Source: Sphingobacteriaceae bacterium
Lineage (GTDB): Bacteria > Bacteroidota > Bacteroidia > Sphingobacteriales > Sphingobacteriaceae
Direction: 5' to 3'
Assembly: GCA_903642215.1 (NCBI GenBank)
Contig: CAHJWG010000008.1
Location: forward strand, 62,001 to 126,000
Length of the DNA: 64,000 nucleotides
Shown: positions 8,929 to 16,652 of the stretch, in pieces
Layout: every line of letters begins with the position of its first letter
How positions within the stretch are numbered: the stretch's first letter is position 1
The notes under the pieces: generated by a model
Told to the model about the DNA's origin: nothing
What the model saw: only the letters and a program-made list of their open reading frames with translations
Database searches by the model: none
Made by a program: the position numbers and the translations under genes

Positions 8929-11541
8929 ATGTTTATTTACAGCCATCATTATTTTATACTTTTAAAAGATTGCGTGTTGGCTAAAGCCGGAATTAAACAT
9001 TTAATACCGTCTGAATGTCAGCGTTTATCCGCGCTAATCTTTTCAAGCACACGCAAGCGTGTAAGCGAAACCACGATCAAGCGGATTTATGGTTTTGCCA
9101 TATCCAAGTTTAATCCTTCGCCTTTTACTTTACAAACGCTTGCAGAATATTGCGGTTATGATGGCTGGGAAGAATTTTGCGGACAAGAAAGTCCTGCCAA
9201 GAACCAACCCGCCGAAAAACTAACCTGGCAAAACTTGTGTACACGTGCAAACCGGATTACACAATTCACTTTACAATCCCTAAAAAAACGTTCCGGCATT
9301 CCTTTCGATCTTACCATCAAAAGAAAATTTATTAAAGAACATTTTGATAACTTTTTACAAACTAACCAGCAGATAACACTTTTTACAGCACCGGCAGATT
9401 ATGGCAAAACAATTGGGCTTTGCCATTTAATGAGTGAATTAATTGAACAAAACGATGATGACAGCTGCAACAAAAACATAGTCCTATTTTTTAGCAGTAA
9501 TACCATTACCACCGTTTCGCCAAATGATTTAAACTTAGGAAACTGGCTTTTATCTTTTTTAGGATTACAAGGTGAGAACAATTTAATCGAGTTATTTGAA
9601 GAGCGGAACATCGCAACAGAACACTTTTACTTAGTTATTGACGGGTTTGAAGAGCACATGTTTAAACAAGACCAGTACCTGCTGTTTTTTAACCAGCTGA
9701 TCGACATCAGCTCCTATTACAGTAAATACAGCTGGTTTAAAATTATACTCACCATGCGCTCCAATACCTGGTTAAACCATCGATATTTAGTTGATAATAA
9801 GCCTGTTCTGTGGGAAAGATGGTATACAGGTTTTATGCAGGATGAAAACAAAACCATCAACTTTTTGCCTTTCAGCACAGATGAAATACTGGATTTAACG
9901 CACAAAATAAACCCTGCTGTTAAATCAAACAATCTGCCTGCACCAGAATTGATTAAAAAATTAAGCAACCCTTTATTGTTCCAGCTTTACTATCAAAACC
10001 ATCCGCAAAACTTTAATGTAGAAAACGCCGACTTGATCTGTTTTTATGAAATGATGTCTACTTACGCGTTAAATAAAATTTATCATGGCAGCAACAGCAC
10101 AGAAAAGATTTTAATCATTATTGCATTACTTGAAAAAATAGATTTCTGTAAACCACCTTATTCTATAGAAAAAATTAAGTTTTATGATGCGATCAAAACC
10201 TATCCGAATACTTATAAAGAGTTAATCAGCAATAATATTTTCAGGGAAGAAAATTTTAGTAAATACCTTCATTATGAAGAGCAAATCAGCTTTGGCAATA
10301 TTTCGATTATGGAGTATTGTTTAGCCAGAAACCTGTACCGTTTACACCATGAAAAATTAAACAGCATCCTGATTGCAGCATTGGAAAAACTGCTGGAAGG
10401 CTCATCTGCAAAAGTTCCGGTAATACGCTGGCTGGTATTTTTTATCATCAGCAGCAATAGTAATGAGCAGCTTAACTACTTGAAAGACATTACTTTACAA
10501 CCTTCAGAACGTTTGGAAGTTATTATTTTTACCTGCCAGATGCTACAGAAACAATTGCGCGATACGCCGAATAAAGAGCTGTTAAAAAGCTACTTCGTAC
10601 AGATTGAACAAAACGAAACTTTTAACTTTTTTTTAAGCCTGCAATACATCACCCCGGATTACGAAAAAGCCATTTGTACACTGCTGCAGTTTGATTTAAA
10701 CAACCGCAATAAAATCCTCATCAATACAACACTTGCCATTATCAGCCTGTTTAATTTGAATGCAGATAAAGCAGAAAAATACATGTATGAGATTAGCCGG
10801 TTACCGGATATTGACCGGGAAGGTTTTATTGTAAACCCGTTAAACTGCCTGGATACCATTTACAGCTATCTTAAATATGGAATTGTAAAAACGGAAGCAC
10901 TGCAGGAAATTACACATCTTTACTACAATGACAGCAAGATCAGAAGGATGACGCCGGGAGAATACAGCAGCAATGAAATTATTTTTAAACTTGCTTTATT
11001 AACTTTAAAAATTAATAATAATCCGGCTAAAGAACTTCGTTTTATTTATACAGTAAAAAAATATATCGACCTGGTAGATTCTAAATATACTTCTGCAATC
11101 AACATTTTCTTTCTAAGTTTAAGTTCTACTGCTTACTTGCAAACCGGCAATACACGCAAAGCGATTAAAACCCAAAGCCAAATTTTACAAATACAACATG
11201 CAGAAAACAGCATTTTTACACCTTTTATGAAAGTCCTGTTTAATATTTTATCAATCAGAAATTCAGCACATAACCAAGCTGATAAAGTTGCTTTATTACA
11301 TGTAAAATCTTTGATGGCTTACAGCAATAAAAAAGGGTTTAAACTTGCAGAAGTTTATGCAGGTATCTCCTACTTGTCATCCTCACAACTTAAAGATGCA
11401 GCACCGGAAAATTTAAGTGAGATTTATAATAATACTTTAAAGCAGATTCGTTCCAGTGGTTTTAGAATGGAAAGTTTTATTAATCCAAACCTGCAGGAAA
11501 TTATTGAAAGTAAAATAAACAGAAAAGTAAAAGTAGCTTGA
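8929..11541 (+). CDS. HTH-like N-terminus plus STAND/NACHT-like P-loop NTPase with C-terminal helical repeats
   Basis: 870 residues, no signal peptide. Residues ~20-85 contain LSALIF...SETTIKRIYGF...FTLQTLAEYCGYDGWEEFC, an N-terminal module I associate with uncharacterised Bacteroidota proteins and which looks like a helix-turn-helix. Residues 153-161 form a degenerate Walker A (TAPADYGKT, Lys160). FYLVIDGFEEH with Asp238 matches a Walker B followed by acidic residues, as in NACHT/STAND ATPases. Residues ~300-530 look like the helical region after such an ATPase core. The last ~330 residues are helix-rich with TPR-like spacing. The gene stands alone, divergent from the giant adhesin. Inference: a signal-sensing ATPase switch, either a transcription regulator or a defence-type sensor. 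No effector domain is recognisable, and the precise family is uncertain. Confidence 0.75.
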   Translation: MFIYSHHYFILLKDCVLAKAGIKHLIPSECQRLSALIFSSTRKRVSETTIKRIYGFAISKFNPSPFTLQTLAEYCGYDGWEEFCGQESPAKNQPAEKLTWQNLCTRANRITQFTLQSLKKRSGIPFDLTIKRKFIKEHFDNFLQTNQQITLFTAPADYGKTIGLCHLMSELIEQNDDDSCNKNIVLFFSSNTITTVSPNDLNLGNWLLSFLGLQGENNLIELFEERNIATEHFYLVIDGFEEHMFKQDQYLLFFNQLIDISSYYSKYSWFKIILTMRSNTWLNHRYLVDNKPVLWERWYTGFMQDENKTINFLPFSTDEILDLTHKINPAVKSNNLPAPELIKKLSNPLLFQLYYQNHPQNFNVENADLICFYEMMSTYALNKIYHGSNSTEKILIIIALLEKIDFCKPPYSIEKIKFYDAIKTYPNTYKELISNNIFREENFSKYLHYEEQISFGNISIMEYCLARNLYRLHHEKLNSILIAALEKLLEGSSAKVPVIRWLVFFIISSNSNEQLNYLKDITLQPSERLEVIIFTCQMLQKQLRDTPNKELLKSYFVQIEQNETFNFFLSLQYITPDYEKAICTLLQFDLNNRNKILINTTLAIISLFNLNADKAEKYMYEISRLPDIDREGFIVNPLNCLDTIYSYLKYGIVKTEALQEITHLYYNDSKIRRMTPGEYSSNEIIFKLALLTLKINNNPAKELRFIYTVKKYIDLVDSKYTSAINIFFLSLSSTAYLQTGNTRKAIKTQSQILQIQHAENSIFTPFMKVLFNILSIRNSAHNQADKVALLHVKSLMAYSNKKGFKLAEVYAGISYLSSSQLKDAAPENLSEIYNNTLKQIRSSGFRMESFINPNLQEIIESKINRKVKVA

Positions 11542-11771
11542 AATAGTTCTTAAAATTATATACAAGAAGCATTAAACTTTTTAAATTTATATCGAAAGTT
11601 ATAATACTTCTTAATAAATTTTGTTTACTGTTTTAATTGTTACAACATATTTAAAATTTCAATTTAATCACACTATTTCAAAATTTACATTCATAAATTC
11701 TTTACATCCAAGTTTAAGATGTAAAATTTAAAATAGTCATTCCTCTTTCCTGTAATTTTTGATTTTAATAA

Positions 11772-11796
11772 AGTTTTTTTATGGTAAAAGAAGTAT
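11772..11796 (-). repeat. Dispersed 25-bp element, copy 1
   Basis: On the minus strand it reads ATACTTCTTTTACC followed by an A-rich half. It lies in the long gap after the HTH-NTPase gene. Confidence 0.6.
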
Positions 11797-11929
11797 AGTT
11801 CACTTCGTTCTACCAAATCCAATTTAAAAATAACTTTATTTTGAATTTTATTGATTATTAGCAGCATTTATCAACCAAAAAAAGTTCAAAAATACAGGTT
11901 ATAAAAGGATTTAAATTTGATAATTAATC

Positions 11930-11955
11930 ATGCTTCTTTTATCGTGTAAAAATCA
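11930..11955 (+). repeat. Dispersed 25-bp element, copy 2
   Basis: ATGCTTCTTTTATCG, then TGTAAAAATCA. TTTTA and TAAAA can pair across a five-base loop. Confidence 0.7.
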
Positions 11956-11978
11956 GGATAGAAAATATTTATTAAACA

Positions 11979-12017
11979 CAATCAGGGCAGATAATCCAAG
12001 ATTATCCGCCCTGATTG
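11979..12017. terminator. Bidirectional hairpin terminator
   Basis: A 17-bp stem with one mismatch: the left arm CAATCAGGGCAGATAAT (11979-11995) pairs with 12001-12017 over the loop CCAAG. It lies between the convergent HTH-NTPase and S9 peptidase genes and could end transcription from both sides. Confidence 0.8.
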
Positions 12018-12028
12018 TAAAATATTAA

Positions 12029-12051
12029 ATGCTTCTTTTATGGCACAAATT
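12029..12051 (+). repeat. Dispersed 25-bp element, copy 3
   Basis: ATGCTTCTTTTATGG, then CACAAATT. It lies just beyond the 3' end of the S9 peptidase gene, between its stop codon and the terminator. Confidence 0.7.
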
Positions 12052-12056
12052 ATTTG

Positions 12057-14399
12057 CTATTGTATTTTGTTTCTTGGATCAGATTTTGTTTTTAATTCGT
12101 ACTCCTGCGGCGGTTCTGCACCGGATAAGTTTTTTACAAAATAATCCCAGCGGCGGCGCATCATGTACGGCGAATAGCTACCGTAACCATGCGCACTGTT
12201 CGGAAATACAACTAAATCATAGTTTTTATTAGCTTTCTCTAATGCCTCAACTACCAATAAAGTATTTTGCGGCGGCACGTTATCGTCCATCAAACCATGG
12301 GCAAGCATCAGTTTCCCTTTCAGGTTTTTAGCGTAATTTTGGTTTGCCTGCGCTTCGTAATCAGCAGCGGTAACCAAACCGTCGTATCTTTCGCCCCAAT
12401 CGTCCTCATAATTCCGGTTATCGTGATTGCCGGATTCTGAAATACCAACTTTAAAGAAATCCGGGAATCTGAACATTGCTGTTGCCGTTGCAAACCCGCC
12501 GCCGGAATGTCCCCAGATGCCAACATGCGTTGAATCTAAATACGGATATTTTTGTGCAAGTTGCTTAATTCCGGTAATTTGATCGGGCAACGTATTTTCG
12601 GCCATATTGCCGTAACTCATATCGTGGAAACTTTTAGAACGCAGCGGATTGCTTGTTCCTTCGATTAAAACAACTACAAAACCCAGTTCGGCCAGTGCCT
12701 GATGATCTCCTCTGGAAGCGGCGAAAGACCAGCTGCCAACGCTCCCGCCTTGCGGGCCGGGATAAATATAATCGATTATGGGATATTTTTTATTTGGGTC
12801 GAGGTTGGTTGGCGTAAACATCAAACCGTAAATGTCGGTTTTTCCGTCGTGCGCTTTTACAGTGATCGGAATCGGCGCGTGCCAGCCGGAAGCTTTTAAT
12901 CTGGCTATGTCCGCTTTCTCCAGATTCACCAATAATTTACCGTTCAAATCACGCAAAACCATAACCGGCGGAACATTTGGTTTGGAATAACTATCGATAA
13001 AATAATCGTTTCCGGGCGAAAAAGTTACCAGATGATTTCCCGCTTCCGGCGTTAGAACCGCGAAATGTTTTCCATCAAAACCAACTTTACAAAGCTGACC
13101 GAAATACGGGTTTTCTGCTTCCAATCCATTTGCAATAAAGTATAATTCACGCTTTTTCTCATCAACGTTTAGCAACCTCGTTACCAACCAATTGCCTTTT
13201 GTAATCTGGTTTTTAAGTTTTCCTGTCGAGGCATCGTACAGATATAAATGGCCCCAGTTATCGCGCTCGGAATACCACAAAATCTCATTCGTTTTAGATA
13301 AATAACGCCAGTTAATCGTCCCTTGTCCGGATTCAAACTGTGTTGCTACTTTTTCTTCAAAAACTTCCCGCACGGCTCCGGTTGCTGCATCTGCAATACG
13401 TACTTTTTCATCTTTGTGGTCACGCGAGGTGGAAACAAAAGCCAGCTGCGAGGCATCTTCGTTCCAGTTTACATCATCTAAAGTACCGCTGCTCGAAATA
13501 TCATCACTTAAAGTTGCGCGGTGCGGATCAGCCGGAACTTGCAGATTAATCACCTTGGGCTGATCAACATTAATAATTACCCGCTGGATCGTAATAATTT
13601 CTTTATCGCCCGGCAACGGATATTTCCATGCTTTTAAAGTGGGTTTGCCCACGTTGGTTGTTACCAGATACATGTCGCTCACGTTGCGCTGATCCTGTTT
13701 AAAAGTGGCAATTTTTTTAGAATCCGGCGACCATTGCAAAATTGCGCGACTGCTTGATTTCCAGCCGGCATTATCGGTTGCGTAACCAAAATCCTTTACG
13801 CCATCCGTAGTTAACTGCGTTTGCTGATTGGTTTGCACATCGCGCACCCATAAATTATTTTCCTTGATAAAAGCAGCACGTTTGCCATCCGGCGATAAAA
13901 CATTATTGCCGAAACCACCACGAAACTGCCTTCTGCCGCCGCCACCTTCTGCTCTTGCAGTTACCGCAGTATTATCCGGCGTGCAGGCATAAGTTTGCAA
14001 ATCGCATTTCCATTGCCTGCCGTCCGCCATAAAAATGATGGATTTATTATCCGGCGAAAAACTAAAATTTTGGAACGGCAACATTTCTGCTTCATACTTT
14101 TTACCGGCAGCAGCCGATAAAGAAACCGCCAGTTTTTGCTGGTTAAAAGCAGCATCGCGCGTTTTTTTTGCCGGATTAACCAGGATAAACTCGCTGCCTT
14201 TAGCGGTTAAAACCCGATACCAAAAACGTTCACCGGGCAGCCAGTTCGGCCTCACGCTGCCGCGATCAACCAGCGGTTCGGTATTGTAACTCATAAACTG
14301 CTCGGCTTTTTCGTAATCTTTTGCGGTTAAAACACGTTGCTGCGCAGTTGCGGTAAACGCCAAAGCAAAGGGAATTGCTGCAAGTAAAACTTTGTTCAT
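12057..14399 (-). CDS. S9 family dipeptidyl peptidase (DPP IV-like), exported
   Basis: The ATG at 14397-14399 gives 780 residues starting with a signal peptide (MNKVLLAAIPFALAFTATAQ). A frame extending to 14504 adds 35 residues that would hide the signal and is less likely. The N-terminal ~480 residues carry beta-propeller-like strands (DPP IV N-terminal domain; WSPDSKKIATF, FSPDNKSIIF). The C-terminal alpha/beta-hydrolase has the triad Ser632 in WGHSGGG, Asp705 or Asp706 in HGLMDDNV, and His737 in SAHGYG, close to the numbering of mammalian DPP IV. Role by family: release of dipeptides from peptide N-termini in the periplasm. It is monocistronic, ending at the hairpin 11979-12017. Confidence 0.93.
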   Translation of the reverse strand: MNKVLLAAIPFALAFTATAQQRVLTAKDYEKAEQFMSYNTEPLVDRGSVRPNWLPGERFWYRVLTAKGSEFILVNPAKKTRDAAFNQQKLAVSLSAAAGKKYEAEMLPFQNFSFSPDNKSIIFMADGRQWKCDLQTYACTPDNTAVTARAEGGGGRRQFRGGFGNNVLSPDGKRAAFIKENNLWVRDVQTNQQTQLTTDGVKDFGYATDNAGWKSSSRAILQWSPDSKKIATFKQDQRNVSDMYLVTTNVGKPTLKAWKYPLPGDKEIITIQRVIINVDQPKVINLQVPADPHRATLSDDISSSGTLDDVNWNEDASQLAFVSTSRDHKDEKVRIADAATGAVREVFEEKVATQFESGQGTINWRYLSKTNEILWYSERDNWGHLYLYDASTGKLKNQITKGNWLVTRLLNVDEKKRELYFIANGLEAENPYFGQLCKVGFDGKHFAVLTPEAGNHLVTFSPGNDYFIDSYSKPNVPPVMVLRDLNGKLLVNLEKADIARLKASGWHAPIPITVKAHDGKTDIYGLMFTPTNLDPNKKYPIIDYIYPGPQGGSVGSWSFAASRGDHQALAELGFVVVLIEGTSNPLRSKSFHDMSYGNMAENTLPDQITGIKQLAQKYPYLDSTHVGIWGHSGGGFATATAMFRFPDFFKVGISESGNHDNRNYEDDWGERYDGLVTAADYEAQANQNYAKNLKGKLMLAHGLMDDNVPPQNTLLVVEALEKANKNYDLVVFPNSAHGYGSYSPYMMRRRWDYFVKNLSGAEPPQEYELKTKSDPRNKIQ

Positions 14400-14506
14400 G
14401 TTGGTAAGGTAAGCGTTAAAGCTGTTTAATATGATCGAACCAAGATAAAACAAACCGCTGATTTTAAAAGTAACGATTATGTGAGAAATGAGGGAAAATT
14501 GCACGG

Positions 14507-14531
14507 ATGCTTCTTTTACCGGTTAAAAATT
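14507..14531 (+). repeat. Dispersed 25-bp element, copy 4
   Basis: ATGCTTCTTTTACCGG, then TTAAAAATT. It sits about 35 bp beyond the stop of the LytTR gene and upstream of the peptidase gene. Confidence 0.75.
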
Positions 14532-14563
14532 CAGGCTGAATTTAATTCTGATCAACCGCTAAA

Positions 14564-15316
14564 TCAACCTTCGTTATCACGGATTAAATTTAAAAAACCG
14601 TCGCGGTAAGTTTCTCCGATCGGTATCGCCTGCTCGCCGATATAAACTTGACTGCCGTCCACCAGCCTGATTTTATTCACCGAAACAATATACGATTTAT
14701 GTACGCGGTAAAACGGCGGCTGCGGCAACTGCGTTTCCAGATCGCGCAATGTTTGGTAAGTAACCATGCGCTGCCCGGCAGTAAAAAGCGAAACGTAATT
14801 TTTTAATCCTTCAATGTATAAAATGTCGTTGTAATTTACCTTGAGGAACTTGTTTTTACTCTCGCCTTTGATAAACATATAATCCGGATTGGAAGTTGCC
14901 GGCGGATTATTCTGCTCCGTATTTTGTATTATCGGAACAATTGGCGATGCTGTTTTTACCGGCATAATTTGCGCATTCGCTTTATTGGCTGCTTTTAAAA
15001 AACGGTCGAAAGCGATGGGTTTAAGCAGATAATCAATTACATCGTGTTCGTATCCGTCCAGCGCGTATTCCGGGTAAGCTGTTGTCAAAATCACTTTACA
15101 TTTGCTGCCGCACAACTTTAAAAACTGAATTCCGGTTAAATCAGGCATTTGAATGTCTAAAAAAACCAGATCGATTTCGCCTTGCTGCACCAAAGTTAAG
15201 GCTTCGATGGCACTCGTTGTGGTTTTGATCAATTGTAAAAAAGGAATCTTACCGATATAATCAGCAATAATTTTAGTGGCGTAAGCTTCATCATCAACGG
15301 CAAGGCAACGGATCAT
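14564..15316 (-). CDS. LytTR family response regulator
   Basis: 250 residues. Residues 1-120 are a receiver domain with the acidic pair at VDDE and phospho-acceptor Asp54 in FLDIQMPDLTG. Residues ~150-250 are a LytTR DNA-binding domain (FIKGESKNKFLKVNYNDILYIEGLKNYV, then FYRVHKSYIVSVNKI). By family it binds promoter DNA when phosphorylated by the adjacent kinase. It lies 69 bp downstream of that kinase gene on the same strand, so co-transcription is likely. The divergent outer-membrane barrel gene is a plausible target. Confidence 0.95.
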   Translation of the reverse strand: MIRCLAVDDEAYATKIIADYIGKIPFLQLIKTTTSAIEALTLVQQGEIDLVFLDIQMPDLTGIQFLKLCGSKCKVILTTAYPEYALDGYEHDVIDYLLKPIAFDRFLKAANKANAQIMPVKTASPIVPIIQNTEQNNPPATSNPDYMFIKGESKNKFLKVNYNDILYIEGLKNYVSLFTAGQRMVTYQTLRDLETQLPQPPFYRVHKSYIVSVNKIRLVDGSQVYIGEQAIPIGETYRDGFLNLIRDNEG

Positions 15317-15385
15317 TCGGAAAGGTTTTTAGGTACGAGGTTTTGAACTTGTGTAAATATATGCGGGTAGCAATCAGCTAAAAAA

Positions 15386-16444
15386 TTATATTTTATATGC
15401 AGCTGGTAAAACCTCGCTCCTCGAACCTAAAACCTCTAAGCTAATCACCACCGTCGCTTTATACGTTTGTCCGTTATTAGAGATCAGCAATTCCTGTTTT
15501 CCGGGATAAATCAATTCCAGCCGTCTTTTTATATTTACCAAACCAACGCCGGTAGAATGATCCTTTTCACTGTGGTTAATTTTATTGCTCACCGTAAATT
15601 CCAACCGGTTACCGGTAACTTTTAACCGGATGCGAACCGGCCTTTCGGGCTCATTTACAACGCCGTGTTTAAAAGCGTTTTCCACAAACGGAATCAGCAG
15701 CAGCGCGGCAACTCGTTTCCCGGCGATGTCTCCTTCGGCTTTAAAATCAACAAAAAAAGCATTTTCAAAACGCATCCGGTAAATACTGATGTAGTTTTCG
15801 ATATAATCCACTTCCTTCTGCAAATCCACCGTTCCGTTAGCACTGGCACTTTCGGTTAGCATATAACGCATCATTTGCGAAAGTTTGATAATTGCATCCG
15901 CCAGTTGCGCCGAAACCGGATACGCCAGCGAATAAATATAATTGAGCGTATTGTACAGAAAATGCGGATTGATCTGCGTTTTTAAAAAAGCCAGCTCTGC
16001 TTGTGTTTTTGCTTCGCGGAGAGATTTATTTTCCTGTGCAATTCTCAACGAATCAAAACTGCTGTAAACCGCAATGCTTAATACAATGGCCGAAGAACCA
16101 AAGTAAATATTATCCATTGAGTAGCTAAAAGCGGTATAGCCGAAGTAATTGTGCATGTGCAGGAAGTAATCAAACGCAACTTCTTCCAGCAAAAAGCGAA
16201 GAATAATAAAGCTGGCTACGGCAACTAAAATGCCGCCGATAAGTTGCGGTATTTTTCCTTTGTTTAAAAAGCGCGGATAAACCCACAAATACAAAATGTA
16301 GAATTCAATAATTTTTACAAAAGTGATGGAGTACGTCCAGATTTGTGTTTTAAACGGCACTTTATAAATCAGGTAACCAACCACAATATAAAACAGGTAA
16401 AGCACCCAGCCGATGATATGATAACGAATTTCTTTTTTTGTCAT
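15386..16444 (-). CDS. LytS/YehU-type sensor histidine kinase
   Basis: 352 residues from the ATG at 16444; an in-frame ATG at 16465 would add seven. Four hydrophobic segments occupy residues ~10-135. They are followed by a short coiled coil (RIAQENKSLREAKTQAELAFLKTQ) and the His-kinase motif INPHFLYNTLN with His161. A degenerate HATPase domain has VENAFKHGV as N-box and GVGLVNIKRRL as G-box. By family it phosphorylates the neighbouring LytTR regulator. The final ~12 residues (SRSEVLPAAYKI) look like an unconserved tail. Confidence 0.93.
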   Translation of the reverse strand: MTKKEIRYHIIGWVLYLFYIVVGYLIYKVPFKTQIWTYSITFVKIIEFYILYLWVYPRFLNKGKIPQLIGGILVAVASFIILRFLLEEVAFDYFLHMHNYFGYTAFSYSMDNIYFGSSAIVLSIAVYSSFDSLRIAQENKSLREAKTQAELAFLKTQINPHFLYNTLNYIYSLAYPVSAQLADAIIKLSQMMRYMLTESASANGTVDLQKEVDYIENYISIYRMRFENAFFVDFKAEGDIAGKRVAALLLIPFVENAFKHGVVNEPERPVRIRLKVTGNRLEFTVSNKINHSEKDHSTGVGLVNIKRRLELIYPGKQELLISNNGQTYKATVVISLEVLGSRSEVLPAAYKI

Positions 16445-16534
16445 GATGGAATAAAAGTAAATCAAATCTGTATTTCGGCTTAAATAATTATCTCAACACC
16501 CTGTTTTATGATGCGAACCGGCAAAAACAAGGCA

Positions 16535-16550
16535 ATGCTTCTTTTACCGG
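16535..16550 (+). repeat. Dispersed element, half copy
   Basis: ATGCTTCTTTTACCGG without a clear TAAAAATT half. It lies in the divergent gap between the kinase gene and the barrel gene. Confidence 0.65.
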
Positions 16551-16598
16551 TACTTTTTAGGCTTGGGATAATATTCCGGCAGGTTGGTATCATATTTT

Positions 16599-16628
16599 TT
16601 TGGGGCGAGGTGCGCTGCTGCATCTTTG
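16599..16628 (+). promoter_or_regulatory. Possible promoter of the outer-membrane barrel gene
   Basis: TTTG at 16599-16602 is followed after 18 bp by CATCTTTG (16621-16628), one base from TAnnTTTG. The predicted transcription start would leave a leader of about 18 bases before the ATG at 16653. Confidence 0.35.
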
Positions 16629-16652
16629 AATCATCAACCCGAAACATACTTT

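Larger units (their letters stand above)
11542..12056. other. Intergenic region with three dispersed repeat copies and a bidirectional terminator
   Basis: 515 AT-rich bases lie between convergent genes. They hold dispersed-repeat copies at 11772-11796, 11930-11955 and 12029-12051, and a strong hairpin at 11979-12017. I see no gene. Confidence 0.6.
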
